From Pseudomonadota bacterium (GTDB lineage: Bacteria > Pseudomonadota > Gammaproteobacteria > Legionellales > Legionellaceae): 25,965 nucleotides of DNA. A program made the position numbers and the translations under genes. Positions 15,660 through 24,625 of the stretch are shown one piece after another (positions within the stretch are counted from its first letter, which is position 1; each line of letters begins with the position of its first letter). The stretch lies in assembly GCA_021807845.1 (NCBI GenBank), contig JAKBCM010000001.1, positions 1-25,965 on the forward strand, written 5' to 3'. Under the pieces are notes generated by a model. It did no database searches, had not been told where the DNA came from, and saw only the letters and a program-made list of their open reading frames with translations.

Positions 15660-16526
15660 ATGCCTTTTTTTCTTGATAAAACGGCCAGTTTAACTACGGC
15701 GGCTCGGCGAGTTATTTGTGAAAAATCAACGGAGCCGCCCGGCAGTGGTGTCTACAATCAATTGATGACAATGGGGAGCTACTTATGCCGTAGATGTGGT
15801 CTGTCTTTGTTTCGTGCACATAGTCAGTTTACTGCCGGTTGTGGTTGGCCAAGCTTTGATGAAGGCATAACCGATGCCATTAAAGAATGCAAAGATGCCG
15901 ATGGGATGCGTACGGAAATCCTTTGCGCTCGTTGTTTGGGGCATCTGGGGCATGTGTTTGTCGGAGAGCACTTGACGGTAAAAAATCGTCGTTATTGTGT
16001 CAATTCTGTTTCTATTGATTTTGTTCATAGCCTTCACGTACAGGATAGCGAAGAAGCAATCGTTGCCGGAGGTTGTTTCTGGGGGGTTGATTACTACTTA
16101 CGCCGGATTCCAGGCGTTTTAAAAGTTGAAGTTGGATATTGTGGTGGAAAAGTAGAATGTCCAACTTATCAGCAAGTGTGTCAAGGTAATACAGGGCATT
16201 ATGAAGCAGCGCGTGTGGTTTTTGATAGAGACAAAACCAATTACACAACAATTATTAAGCGATTTTTTGAAATTCATGATCCATGCAGTCGATTTGGTCA
16301 AGGTCCTGATTTGGGACAACAGTATCAAAGTGCTGTGTTTTATTACAATGACACTCAATTCGAACAAGTGGAGGGACTTATCAAAGTGCTAAAGGGCAAT
16401 GGCTATGATGTGGTGACCCAACTGATACCGGTTGGGCCTTTTTGGCCGGCGGAAGAGGCTCATCAGGACTATTATACCAAATATCATAAAATGCCATATT
16501 GCCATAAGCCAGTTGAACGATTTTAG
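15660..16526 (+). CDS. Bifunctional methionine sulfoxide reductase MsrB-MsrA
   Basis: Repairs oxidised methionine: MsrB reduces the R-sulfoxide and MsrA the S-sulfoxide, using thioredoxin. 288 residues. The N-terminal MsrB domain (about 5-123) has CGWPSF (61-66), two zinc CxxC pairs (C43/C46 and C89/C92) and the catalytic cysteine C113 in RYCVNS. The MsrA domain (about 131-288) begins with the catalytic GGCFWG (C139 at 137-142), followed by GYCGGKVECPTYQQVC, and ends with PYCHKP, whose cysteine (about 282) is a candidate resolving residue. The B-then-A order is the reverse of Neisseria PilB-type A-B fusions. No signal peptide is seen, so it is cytoplasmic. Confidence 0.96.
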   Translation: MPFFLDKTASLTTAARRVICEKSTEPPGSGVYNQLMTMGSYLCRRCGLSLFRAHSQFTAGCGWPSFDEGITDAIKECKDADGMRTEILCARCLGHLGHVFVGEHLTVKNRRYCVNSVSIDFVHSLHVQDSEEAIVAGGCFWGVDYYLRRIPGVLKVEVGYCGGKVECPTYQQVCQGNTGHYEAARVVFDRDKTNYTTIIKRFFEIHDPCSRFGQGPDLGQQYQSAVFYYNDTQFEQVEGLIKVLKGNGYDVVTQLIPVGPFWPAEEAHQDYYTKYHKMPYCHKPVERF

Positions 16527-16597
16527 TGTCAAAAGATGTCATGTACAAAGTCAGTTGATAACGAAAAATAGATCTATGGACTCACGATTGGTGGCCT

Positions 16598-18361
16598 ATG
16601 AAGCGTTTAATAGTGACCGAATGTATGTCTCAAAAATTCACCAGGGTTTTGGAAGAAAGTCATCCTGATCCTAATTCTACTGAAACCATTTTCGTGGTTT
16701 TCACCAAATGTACAAGCAACGGGGTATTCCGTGGATTAGTGACGAAATTAGAGATTTTATCGCATCCTGATTGGTCCTTTAGAGCGTTTATGGATGAGTT
16801 GAATCAGCCTACGATTAAAGCCGGGACTACTGTTCGTCAAGCTTTGCTTATCATGAAAAAAGAAAAACGAGACGTTCTTCCAGTCCTTGATAGAAAGCAA
16901 AAAGTGGTTGGAATAGTGACCTTGCCAAACCTGTTACAAGCACTGTATCAGCGAGAGCACGCTCTTTTGAATACCTACCGAAAAAAAGCATTATGGTTGT
17001 TAAATGAAAATGTTGAGAAAGAAGAAGTGGTTCGTCGCGCACAAGATGAGTTAATCCGTTTGGCCCATTCTGATCAGTTGACTGGCTTGCCAAATTTTAT
17101 TGAAATCCGTGAGAAAATTCAGGAATTAATCCAAGAGGCGAAACAGAATCTTGAAGAAGGCTCAATCCTGATCGTTGATCTGGATAATTTCAGATATATC
17201 AACGATACCATGGGAAGTTCAATAGGCGATCTGATTTTGCAACGAGTCTCGGAGAAAATATCGCTCCATCTGCGCGCAGGTGACATCTTAGCGAGAAAGG
17301 GGGGGGATGAGTTTATTATTGTGTTATGTCGTATTGATTCTTATGAAGAGGTGCTTTTAATCGCTGAAAATATTTTAGAGTGGTTGTCTCATCCCTTTAC
17401 CATCAAAGGACAAGACATTTTTATCACAGCGAGTCTTGGCATCAGTTTTTATCCCTGCTCAATCAAAAATGCTGAAGAGCTTTTGGCCAATGCTGATCTT
17501 GCCTTAGGGCAAGCCAAAGAGTTGGGTAAAAATAACTATCAAGTATTTGCAGAAGAAATGAGTCACATCGTTCAATACTCGCAAAAACAGGAGCGACACT
17601 TGCGTCAGGCATTAGAACGTCGAGAACTATTTATTTGTTACCAACCTCAAGTAGAGACGCAAAGTAGACAAATCGTTGGTATGGAAGCATTACTTCGTTG
17701 GCAAAATCGAGAGCTTGGGTTGATTATGCCCAATGACTTTATTCCTTTGGCGGAAAAAACCGGACTTATTGTGCCGATAGGAGAATGGGTATTGCAAAAC
17801 GTTTGTGAACAAGCCAAATTTTGGCAGAAGAAATATCCTGGATTACGAGTATCTGTGAATTTATCTGCGAGGCAGTTTCATGAGATACATCGACGTGGTC
17901 ATTATCATCTCATCAAAAGTATGGAGTCTATTCTTGATGATAGTCATTTGTCACCAGAACTGTTAGAGGTGGAGATCACAGAAACGACAATTATGAAAAA
18001 CTATGCTGCAGCGATGACCACCTTAAAAGAGTTTAAAAATTTGGGGATCCGTATTTCATGTGATGATTTTGGCACAGGCTATTCTTCTCTCAATTATCTA
18101 AAACGACTGCCCATCGATACCATTAAGATTGATAAATCTTTTATCAGAGATATGGTGTCTGATCCCGTCGATGTGTCAATTATCCGAGCCATCCTTGGGA
18201 TGGCAGAGCAACTGAAGTTAGAAGTGATAGCTGAAGGTGTTGAAGAAGCAGCACAACTCAACATGTTACGTGATTTAGGATGCACAGTGGTACAAGGGTA
18301 CTATTTCAGTAGGCCACTCACACCAGGTAAGGCTACCCTGCTTTTACAACAAGGGTTTTAA
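16598..18361 (+). CDS. CBS-GGDEF-EAL cyclic-di-GMP signalling protein
   Basis: 587 residues. The N-terminal part has a diverged CBS-like half (about 28-57) and a clear CBS repeat (about 70-117, [20 protein letters not shown]), which may bind an adenine nucleotide and set activity. The cyclase domain (about 148-320) has intact GGDEF (235-239) and RxxD (RAGD, 226-229). The phosphodiesterase domain (about 335-587) has EAL (363-365), [28 protein letters not shown] and VIAEGVEE, i.e. the known metal and loop-6 residues. Both activities could therefore be real. No membrane segment is present, so it is cytoplasmic. Start: ATG 16598 after GGTGG; an ATG at 16625 is a poorer alternative. Confidence 0.95.
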   Translation: MKRLIVTECMSQKFTRVLEESHPDPNSTETIFVVFTKCTSNGVFRGLVTKLEILSHPDWSFRAFMDELNQPTIKAGTTVRQALLIMKKEKRDVLPVLDRKQKVVGIVTLPNLLQALYQREHALLNTYRKKALWLLNENVEKEEVVRRAQDELIRLAHSDQLTGLPNFIEIREKIQELIQEAKQNLEEGSILIVDLDNFRYINDTMGSSIGDLILQRVSEKISLHLRAGDILARKGGDEFIIVLCRIDSYEEVLLIAENILEWLSHPFTIKGQDIFITASLGISFYPCSIKNAEELLANADLALGQAKELGKNNYQVFAEEMSHIVQYSQKQERHLRQALERRELFICYQPQVETQSRQIVGMEALLRWQNRELGLIMPNDFIPLAEKTGLIVPIGEWVLQNVCEQAKFWQKKYPGLRVSVNLSARQFHEIHRRGHYHLIKSMESILDDSHLSPELLEVEITETTIMKNYAAAMTTLKEFKNLGIRISCDDFGTGYSSLNYLKRLPIDTIKIDKSFIRDMVSDPVDVSIIRAILGMAEQLKLEVIAEGVEEAAQLNMLRDLGCTVVQGYYFSRPLTPGKATLLLQQGF

Positions 18362-18456
18362 GTTGTGACGATTTATTCCAAAGCATTCTAACTCTTTTTA
18401 TTCAAGATTTTTAAACAAAAACCGATATCATTTATATAGTGTGTTTGGAGATGCCG

Positions 18457-18768
18457 ATGTATAAAGTAGCAAAATTCAATATTGGCGATCTAGTGGTGCA
18501 CAAACGACAAGGGTATCGTGCAGTGGTTGTGGATGTCGACCCTCTTTTTCAAGCCTCAGGGCGCTATAATCCCCAAGCCTCTAAACGAGACTTTAGCTCT
18601 GGGAGTCCTTGGTATCGGCTTTTGGTCGATGGTAGCAGTCAAATGACTTATGTCGAGGAATGCCTATTGGTCTTTGATACCAGTAGGCAATCGATAGATA
18701 ATCCCAATGTCAATCATTATCTCGTCATAGAGCAAGGTTCTTATCACAGTAACTCACGCGGTCATTGA
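18457..18768 (+). CDS. hspQ: Heat shock protein HspQ
   Basis: HspQ (YccV) is a small protein of gammaproteobacteria; in Enterobacteria it enhances Lon degradation of selected substrates and binds hemimethylated DNA in vitro. 103 residues from ATG 18457. An ATG at 18451 has its Shine-Dalgarno GGAG abutting it, whereas 18457 has 6-nt spacing and gives a start (MYKVAKFNIGDLVVHKR) aligning with E. coli MIASKFGIGQQVRH. Conserved segments are GYRAVVVDVDP and SPWYRLLVDG. The region before it (18421-18440) contains TATAGT but no sigma-32-type promoter is evident. It converges with the 391-residue unknown gene at a 7-bp gap. Confidence 0.93.
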   Translation: MYKVAKFNIGDLVVHKRQGYRAVVVDVDPLFQASGRYNPQASKRDFSSGSPWYRLLVDGSSQMTYVEECLLVFDTSRQSIDNPNVNHYLVIEQGSYHSNSRGH

Positions 18769-18775
18769 GCCTCAC

Positions 18776-19951
18776 TCAGCTGGACTCTTCGGTATTGAGC
18801 ATTCCGAATGTACATCGATAAAGAAAAGAGCTAAGGCTCTCTTCTTCTTGCTTTGCAGAAGGCCTGGGGTGCGCTTTTTGCCAGGCTTGGAAGAAGTGGT
18901 ATTGATTTCCAGATGTTTGATGAGAGGCAGGTGTTTTTGTAACGGCCATTTTTGGTTCTGAAAGGGGGGCGGGTAAGGGTTTTTTTTCCTGTTCTAACAT
19001 CAGCTGATAGAGTGCCATTCCATCTGGGCAATTACCGGCCCATACCATAAACCGACCATATCCCCCTTGGGTGTAGTCACAAGCTGCGGCAATGCTTTTC
19101 GCATCGTCTCGGGATGTTAACCCAGGGGCCACACCAATTGAAATAAATTTGCGCATTTCAGTCAGCTTTGTCGCATCGCCTTTCGCAAGAAACTGAACAG
19201 CATAGGCATCAGCCTCTTCGAAACGTTGTGCAGCTGTGCCTCCGTAGCTCATGGTTTCAAGAAAAGATAGGCTGCCTCGTTTGGTAATAAAATCTGAAAT
19301 CTGAGTAAATCCTAGATCGAATAATGCTTTGTCAATCTCATCTTTTGATGGATCAATGGGTGTTGATAAAATAATTTCGTCTATTTGACGAACATCATAA
19401 GTGGTATAAACAAAGACATAATGATCAGGATCGCGTTGTAGTCCTCGTAAAAAACAAGCTTTCATGATCGACGCCATTGCGGCGGCATCAGGCGTTTCCG
19501 CATCCCACATGCGACCCACTGGGATATAAGACTCCATCAACCTGTTGGTATATACACGCCCGTTGATGAGTTCTCCTTCTGTGTTTCGGACAAAGTTTTC
19601 TCGATTGACGGCACTCCAATGAATACTTGGTGCATCGATGTAGGATACAAGGATGCGAAGACCTGCCGCACTTTTATCTCGAATGAATTGTTGAATAGCG
19701 ACAGAGTCTCTCTGATGACAGAGGAACGTATCATCAGCCGTATTGCCGAAAGTGCCTGTAGTATGGTTATCACTCGGTGTAAAAAAAGCAATGTTGATAT
19801 CGCAGCCAGATGTTGGACAATAGACCAGAGAATAGTCATCACTTTGACCAGGATTTGGATCGGCATATGGGGTGATATAAAAAGACGGAAGTGGGGCGGG
19901 TGTGTCATCAAACGTTTTTTCTACATCCTTAGCAGTCAGTTCCTTTGGCAT
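18776..19951 (-). CDS. Unknown 391-residue protein, GH18-like barrel suspected
   Basis: I do not recognise the family. No signal peptide is seen. Segments such as INIAFFTPSDN (about 53-63), LRILVSYID, FVYTTYD, FLETMSYGG and GRFMVWAGN are spaced like the strands of a glycoside hydrolase 18-type TIM barrel (VxFAFF..., MxYD, GxMxW), but the catalytic DxxDxDxE motif is missing, so enzymatic activity as a chitinase is doubtful; the fold itself is inference. The C-terminal 25 residues include KQEEES at about -20 to -25 and end CTFGMLNTEESS, a composition recalling the acidic 'E-block' of Dot/Icm type IV substrates of Legionella, but this is weak. It is the last gene of the rho operon, 47 bp after the twin-membrane protein, with a good AAAGGAAA site. 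Confidence 0.8.
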   Translation of the reverse strand: MPKELTAKDVEKTFDDTPAPLPSFYITPYADPNPGQSDDYSLVYCPTSGCDINIAFFTPSDNHTTGTFGNTADDTFLCHQRDSVAIQQFIRDKSAAGLRILVSYIDAPSIHWSAVNRENFVRNTEGELINGRVYTNRLMESYIPVGRMWDAETPDAAAMASIMKACFLRGLQRDPDHYVFVYTTYDVRQIDEIILSTPIDPSKDEIDKALFDLGFTQISDFITKRGSLSFLETMSYGGTAAQRFEEADAYAVQFLAKGDATKLTEMRKFISIGVAPGLTSRDDAKSIAAACDYTQGGYGRFMVWAGNCPDGMALYQLMLEQEKKPLPAPLSEPKMAVTKTPASHQTSGNQYHFFQAWQKAHPRPSAKQEEESLSSFLYRCTFGMLNTEESS

Positions 19952-19998
19952 GATACGTTTCCTTTCTACTCATATGTGGATGGGAATGACTAGGATAA

Positions 19999-20193
19999 TC
20001 ACGTTTGCCGTAATAAAACAACCAATAAGGCTACAAAACCAATTAATAATAAAGCAAGGATCCCCATGCTTGAAAAACTTTTGGATAAATTTGCACGACT
20101 AAATTGTTGGGGATTGTGCTTAATACTACGATATAAGATCCACACAATCAAAGCAGCCCCAATTAAACCGAGAATTTGATATAGACTTTCCAT
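19999..20193 (-). CDS. 64-residue twin-transmembrane-segment protein
   Basis: Two hydrophobic helices (about 7-22 and 41-60) flank a polar, basic loop (YRSIKHNPQQFSRANLSK), the layout of small twin-membrane-segment proteins such as DUF2909-type proteins; sequence identity to that family is not shown. An AAGGAG Shine-Dalgarno lies 7-8 nt before the ATG at 20191-20193. It begins 4 bp after the fre stop, so it is in the rho-ubiD-fre transcript. Because it is small, very well spaced and in an ordered operon, I consider it a real gene; its role is unknown. Confidence 0.8.
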   Translation of the reverse strand: MESLYQILGLIGAALIVWILYRSIKHNPQQFSRANLSKSFSSMGILALLLIGFVALLVVLLRQT

Positions 20194-20197
20194 TATT

Positions 20198-20914
20198 TCA
20201 CTCCTTCACTGAATTTTGGACAAACTCCATGCCTTCAAATGCATCTGAAAATAAATCTTCTTGGATGGCCCCTGCTGTAAGTAAACAATCCCGAATGTCA
20301 TAAACCATATCAAATGGTCCACTGATCACCATTTGCCAAAGATGCAAATCATGGGCATGTCTTTTCAGAACCTGTGAGGCCAGGGTTCCTTTTTCTGAGC
20401 CAGATAGCTCTGAAACATATTGAAAATGAGGGACATGAGTATGCCAATATGAAACTTTATCGTCCATGTACAAGTCACTTTGAGTCCGCGCACCCCAAAA
20501 AAGCTCAAAAGGTTGTGTTTTTCCATTCGCGAGTAATTGTTCAATCATCGCTTTGATGGGCGCAAATCCCGTTCCGCCTGCGATAAACAATATCGGTTTG
20601 TCAGGGCGCAAATGGCTTAAACTACAAAACCCAAACGGTAGGCGAATAGATACGGCGCCTATACGCTTCATGTCGCTCAATAAGGCTTCTATGTGTGGAT
20701 TGTCAGGGCTATGACGAATATGCAATTCATATTTGTGCGAGCCCAATGGGGCATTCGCTATGGAATAGGAATAAGCCTCATCTTTAAAGAGAATTTGTAA
20801 ATATTGACCTGCTTGATATTCAATGTATTCATCTGGTGCAAGCATCAATTGTAAGATACTGTCGGTGAGAGGGATGATGCTTTCAATTTTGGCTAGGGTT
20901 TCTTTAGAGGTCAT
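20198..20914 (-). CDS. fre: NAD(P)H-flavin reductase (Fre/UbiB-like)
   Basis: Ferredoxin-reductase-fold protein that reduces flavins with NAD(P)H; in E. coli fre neighbours ubiD. 238 residues starting at ATG 20914, whose ATGA overlaps the ubiD stop; a longer start 24 bp upstream is unnecessary. Motifs are the N-terminal flavin-binding barrel with [11 protein letters not shown], and the nucleotide-binding half with [19 protein letters not shown] and FWGART. The C-terminal [10 protein letters not shown] differs from the E. coli enzyme. Reduced flavin supplied here would suit the prenyl-FMN chemistry of the co-transcribed UbiD, a plausible functional link (inference). Confidence 0.9.
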   Translation of the reverse strand: MTSKETLAKIESIIPLTDSILQLMLAPDEYIEYQAGQYLQILFKDEAYSYSIANAPLGSHKYELHIRHSPDNPHIEALLSDMKRIGAVSIRLPFGFCSLSHLRPDKPILFIAGGTGFAPIKAMIEQLLANGKTQPFELFWGARTQSDLYMDDKVSYWHTHVPHFQYVSELSGSEKGTLASQVLKRHAHDLHLWQMVISGPFDMVYDIRDCLLTAGAIQEDLFSDAFEGMEFVQNSVKE

Positions 20915-22380
20915 GTCGCTATCCCTAATTGTTGCCAATATTCATCCACTTGTTTCTGGATGTCCTCATCCATGGTAATTGCCTTTCCCCATTCACGAGT
21001 TGTTTCGCCCGCCCATTTACTGGTGGCGTCCATCCCCATCTTAGAGCCTAGTCCTGAAGTGGGTGAGGCAAAATCAAGATAATCAATAGGGGTGTGGTCA
21101 ATCATTACGGTATCACGCAAAGGATCCATCCGAGTGGTGATGGCCCAAACCACATCCTGCCAGTTTCTGGCATCAATATCATCATCACAAACAATGACAA
21201 ATTTGGTGTACATAAATTGCCTTAAAAATGACCATACAGCCATCATCACCCGTTTGGCATGGCCAGGATATTGTTTTTTAATCGTCACAATCGCGAGTCT
21301 GTAAGAGCATCCTTCCGGGGGCAGATAAAAATCAACGATCTCAGGAAATTGTTTTTGCAACAATGGGATAAATACTTCATTTAAAGCGACGCCAAGAATA
21401 GCTGGCTCATCGGGAGGACGACCGGTATAAGTACTGTGATAGATTGGAGAGGTTCGATGAGTCAGTCGCTCTACGGTAAAAATCGGAAATGTTTGTACTT
21501 CATTGTAATAACCCGTGTGATCCCCAAAAGGTCCTTCTGGTGCTTCAAGTCCTGGCTCTAAGTAGCCCTCTAAGATGATTTCAGCTGTTGCAGGGACGTG
21601 TAAATCGACACCGATACATCGCGTGAGCTCAGTACGCTTACCTCGTAATAATCCAGCAAAAGCATATTCTGATAAGGAGTCCGGGATGGGGGTTACTGCG
21701 GCGAGCATGGTTGCAGGATCAGCTCCCAGCGTGACTGCTACAGGAAAACGCTCACCTGGATATTGTTGCTGAAAGGCTTGATAATCAAGTGCGCCTCCGC
21801 GGTGAGGTAGCCAGCGCATGATGAGTTTATTTTTACTTAAGAGTTGTTGACGATAGATCCCCATATTTTCACGAGACTGCAAAGGTCCTTTGGTCGTAAC
21901 GAGTCCCCAGGTGATTAAGGGAGCTGCATCACCTGGCCAGCAGGTTTGGATAGGTAAATTGGTTAGAGAAACGTCTTCACCTTCCCAAACATGCGTTTGG
22001 CATGGGGCATGGTTGATATATTTGGGAGCCATGTTAATTGCTTGCTTTAACAAAGGTAATTTACTAAAAGCATCTTTAAATCCTGTTGGAGGAACAGGTT
22101 CTTTGAGAGCGCTTAGCAATTGTCCAATTTCACGTAAAGCAGTAATCGATTCTTCACCCATACCTAAAGCGACGCGCTCTACAGTGCCAAATAAGTTCGT
22201 CAAAACAGGAACGTCGTGGGCTTTGGGGTGTGTAAACAAAAGTGCCGGCCCCCCTTGCCTGAGCACTCTGTCACTGACCACAGTCATTTCGAGATGGGGG
22301 GATACGGGATAAGCAATTTGTTTGAGTAGACCACGAGCTTCTAACTGGGTGATAAAATCGCGTAGATCACTATATTTCAT
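20911..22380 (-). CDS. ubiD: 3-polyprenyl-4-hydroxybenzoate decarboxylase UbiD
   Basis: UbiD decarboxylates 3-polyprenyl-4-hydroxybenzoate in ubiquinone synthesis using prenylated FMN made by UbiX (ubiX is not in this window). 489 residues, the usual length. Strong match to E. coli in the core: [16 protein letters not shown] (about 287-302), [20 protein letters not shown] and [20 protein letters not shown] (about 398-417), the acidic catalytic region. It starts at ATG 22380, 6 bp after the rho stop, and ends with ATGA overlapping fre. The order rho-ubiD-fre makes a compact transcription/quinone operon. Confidence 0.97.
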   Translation of the reverse strand: MKYSDLRDFITQLEARGLLKQIAYPVSPHLEMTVVSDRVLRQGGPALLFTHPKAHDVPVLTNLFGTVERVALGMGEESITALREIGQLLSALKEPVPPTGFKDAFSKLPLLKQAINMAPKYINHAPCQTHVWEGEDVSLTNLPIQTCWPGDAAPLITWGLVTTKGPLQSRENMGIYRQQLLSKNKLIMRWLPHRGGALDYQAFQQQYPGERFPVAVTLGADPATMLAAVTPIPDSLSEYAFAGLLRGKRTELTRCIGVDLHVPATAEIILEGYLEPGLEAPEGPFGDHTGYYNEVQTFPIFTVERLTHRTSPIYHSTYTGRPPDEPAILGVALNEVFIPLLQKQFPEIVDFYLPPEGCSYRLAIVTIKKQYPGHAKRVMMAVWSFLRQFMYTKFVIVCDDDIDARNWQDVVWAITTRMDPLRDTVMIDHTPIDYLDFASPTSGLGSKMGMDATSKWAGETTREWGKAITMDEDIQKQVDEYWQQLGIAT

Positions 22381-22386
22381 GAAAGA

Positions 22387-23649
22387 CTACTCTTGACGCT
22401 TCATAGCCTCACAAAATTCTGAATTAGTCTTATGGTTCTTCATGCGTTCAAGTAAAAATTCAATCGCATCGCATTCATCCATGGATTGTAGTATTTTGCG
22501 CAATATCCAAGTCCTTTGAAGATCTTCAGCACTCAACAACAAGTCTTCACGACGAGTGCCAGAACGGTTGATGTTAATAGCAGGGAAGATACGGCGTTCA
22601 GCAATACTGCGCGTCAAATGGATTTCCATATTACCGGTTCCTTTGAACTCTTCGTAAATGACTTCATCCATTTTGGAGCCAGTGTCAACCAGCGCGGTAG
22701 CAATGATGGTTAAACTCCCGCCTTCCTCAATATTACGAGCAGCACCATACAAGCGTTTTGGTCTTTGCAACGCATTGGCATCCACCCCACCGGTAAGTAC
22801 TTTTCCTGAAGCAGGGACGACGGTGTTATAGGCACGAGCGAGTCTGGTGATGGAATCTAGCAAAATCACCACATCACGCTTATGTTCAACCAGACGTTTG
22901 GCTTTTTCAATCACCATTTCAGCAACTTGGACATGGCGATTAGCGGGTTCATCGAAAGTACTGGCGACCACTTCACCTTTGACGGAGCGTTGCATTTCAG
23001 TGACTTCTTCAGGACGCTCATCAATGAGGAGAACAATGAGGTAGCAGTCTGGATAGTTCTTTTCAATAGAATGAGCAATGTTTTGCAGCATCAGCGTTTT
23101 TCCCGCTTTGGGCGGAGATACGATTAAGCCACGCTGTCCTCGGCCGAAAGGCGCACATAAATCAACGACGCGAGCGGTTAGGTCTTCTGTACTGCCATTG
23201 CCTTGCTCCATCACCAAGCGTTGAGAGGCAAACAAGGGAGTCAAGTTTTCAAAAAGGATTTTACGTTTCGCACTGTCAGGGCTATCGTAATTGATTTGGT
23301 CTACTTTTAATAAAGCAAAATAACGCTCACTGTCTTTGGGCGGGCGGATTTTACCTGAAATGGTATCCCCCGTACGTAGACCAAATCGCCTGATTTGACT
23401 GGGCGAAACATAAATATCATCTGGACCTGCTAAATAAGAGCCATCGGAAGAGCGCAAAAACCCAAAACCGTCGCTCAAGATTTCGACAACACCATCTCCA
23501 TGGATATCTTCACCTTTCAGCGCATGAGCTTTGAGGATGGCAAAAATAATGTCTTGCTTGCGCATACGGGAGGTATTTTCAACGCCCATTTCTTGGGCGA
23601 TGTTTACGAGATCAGCAATAGGCAACTGCTTAAGTTCACTAAAATTCAT
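22387..23649 (-). CDS. rho: Transcription termination factor Rho
   Basis: Hexameric RNA helicase that ends transcription at Rho-dependent terminators. 420 residues from ATG 23649 ([15 protein letters not shown]); a GTG 9 bp further up is less likely. The N-terminal RNA-binding domain has [14 protein letters not shown] and [13 protein letters not shown]. The ATPase core has Walker A SPPKAGKT, Walker [17 protein letters not shown], and the arginine-finger region [20 protein letters not shown]. It heads the operon, with a strong promoter about 84-112 bp upstream. A roughly 80-nt untranslated leader precedes it; Rho leaders are often autoregulated by Rho itself, but I see no leader ORF. Confidence 0.98.
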   Translation of the reverse strand: MNFSELKQLPIADLVNIAQEMGVENTSRMRKQDIIFAILKAHALKGEDIHGDGVVEILSDGFGFLRSSDGSYLAGPDDIYVSPSQIRRFGLRTGDTISGKIRPPKDSERYFALLKVDQINYDSPDSAKRKILFENLTPLFASQRLVMEQGNGSTEDLTARVVDLCAPFGRGQRGLIVSPPKAGKTLMLQNIAHSIEKNYPDCYLIVLLIDERPEEVTEMQRSVKGEVVASTFDEPANRHVQVAEMVIEKAKRLVEHKRDVVILLDSITRLARAYNTVVPASGKVLTGGVDANALQRPKRLYGAARNIEEGGSLTIIATALVDTGSKMDEVIYEEFKGTGNMEIHLTRSIAERRIFPAININRSGTRREDLLLSAEDLQRTWILRKILQSMDECDAIEFLLERMKNHKTNSEFCEAMKRQE

Positions 23650-23732
23650 AGGTCTCACTTGATGTGTTGGTTAAATGAAATGGGTTTCCAGAGTAGTATT
23701 TTACGGGAAGGTCAGCTCGAAAAGCTGCTACT

Positions 23733-23761
23733 AGTATAGTACGTTTGTATCCACGAGTAAA
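23733..23761 (-). promoter_or_regulatory. Candidate sigma-70 promoter of the rho operon
   Basis: On the minus strand TTTACT (23756-23761) and TATACT (23733-23738) are separated by 17 bp, giving 4 of 6 and 5 of 6 consensus matches. Downstream a short hairpin CAGCT/AGCTG (arms 23723-23727 and 23713-23717) lies at the start of the leader, followed by a C/U-rich stretch that could be a Rho-binding leader. Confidence 0.55.
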
Positions 23762-23884
23762 CCATGCAAATGTACCATTAATAGAATCTAAATCTTAGCA
23801 CAATTTTAGAAAGATATCCATCTTTTTTAGTATTGCGTGCGGTTCTCTTTAATATGATGCTACAAGCCGAATACAATCATTATC

Positions 23885-23923
23885 CTTTGTGCATGACTGG
23901 TTCGAAAATGGTCATGTACGGAG
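23885..23923 (+). other. Long hairpin with G-U pairs upstream of the cyclophilin gene
   Basis: CTTTGTGCATGAC (23885-23897) pairs with GTCATGTACGGAG (23911-23923) over 13 bp, including three G-U wobbles, around a 13-nt loop containing TTCGAAAA. On the minus strand the three wobbles would be A-C mismatches, so the structure is favoured as plus-strand RNA. It lies about 90 nt before the cyclophilin start. The ATGTACGG and, at 23835-23847, the GCGTGCGGTTCTC segments faintly recall the conserved stem before domain V of group II introns; I see no domain V or reverse transcriptase, so I give this little weight. I see no gene in 23762-24015. Confidence 0.35.
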
Positions 23924-24015
23924 AGCATTATCGATCTAATGTAGCATTTACACTATAAAATACAATATACTGGATACAATTACTATTCATCATAACAGCC
24001 TAATGAGATCTTGAT

Positions 24016-24582
24016 ATGAAAAAAACAACCTCCTTATTTGTCAGTTTTTTGTTACTCGTATTTATCATGTCAGTACATGCAGAAACGGCTATTATTAAAA
24101 CATCCGAGGGCAGCATTACTTGTGAATTGTTTCCTAAAGCTGCGCCTAACACTGTTGCTAATTTTGTGGGCTTAGCAACAGGCACTAAAGAATTTACAGA
24201 TCCAAAAACAGGCAAATTGGTGAAACGCCCTTTCTACAATGGGTTAATTTTTCATCGTGTGATTCCTGGTTTTATGATTCAAGGGGGGGATCCTCTTGGA
24301 AATGGAACAGGTGGACCAGGTTATACCTTTGCTAATGAAAATACATTTGCAAGTTTTAGCAAACCAGGCGTGCTTGCGATGGCCAATAGAGGACCAAACA
24401 CGAATGGCAGCCAATTTTTCATTACTGTTGCGCCCGCACCTGGCTTATCAGGTAATTATAATGTTTTTGGTCAGGTCATTTCTGGACAAGAGGTTGCTGA
24501 TAAAATTAGTAACGTGCCTACAAATCCTCAAGATAAACCGATAACACCCGTGGTTATTGAAAGCATTATCATCAAAAAATAG
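24016..24582 (+). CDS. Periplasmic peptidyl-prolyl cis-trans isomerase (cyclophilin, PpiA type)
   Basis: Catalyses cis-trans isomerisation of X-Pro bonds to aid envelope-protein folding. 188 residues. Signal peptide MKKTTSLFVSFLLLVFIM with cleavage after HA (about 22). The cyclophilin domain has FHRVIPGFMIQGGDP, with the catalytic arginine in FHRV and FMIQGGDP substrate pocket, then GTGGPGYTFANE, MANRGPNTNGSQFFIT and VFGQVISGQ. Starts at ATG 24016 after a weak ribosome-binding site (GAGATC). The upstream 350 bp shared with rho is noncoding. Convergent with a small unknown gene 43 bp downstream. Confidence 0.96.
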   Translation: MKKTTSLFVSFLLLVFIMSVHAETAIIKTSEGSITCELFPKAAPNTVANFVGLATGTKEFTDPKTGKLVKRPFYNGLIFHRVIPGFMIQGGDPLGNGTGGPGYTFANENTFASFSKPGVLAMANRGPNTNGSQFFITVAPAPGLSGNYNVFGQVISGQEVADKISNVPTNPQDKPITPVVIESIIIKK

Positions 24583-24625
24583 CGGCATTGATGTAAACAA
24601 TGAGTAAAAAAAACAATTTCACAAT

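Noticed and set aside
18421..18440. Sigma-32 promoter for hspQ
   Set aside because: Neither the CTTGAA-type -35 nor the CCCCAT-type -10 is present; only a TATAGT with a poor -35 is seen.
23810..23825. AAAGAT/ATCTTT hairpin followed by T in the rho-cyclophilin gap
   Set aside because: Only six A/T-rich pairs with a short T-run; too weak for a terminator, and no gene ends nearby on the plus strand.
23889..23919. Possible tRNA T-arm (GGTTCGAA) in the cyclophilin leader
   Set aside because: The stem-loop does not have the 7-nt T-loop with a 5-bp stem, and no acceptor, D or anticodon arms can be placed around it.
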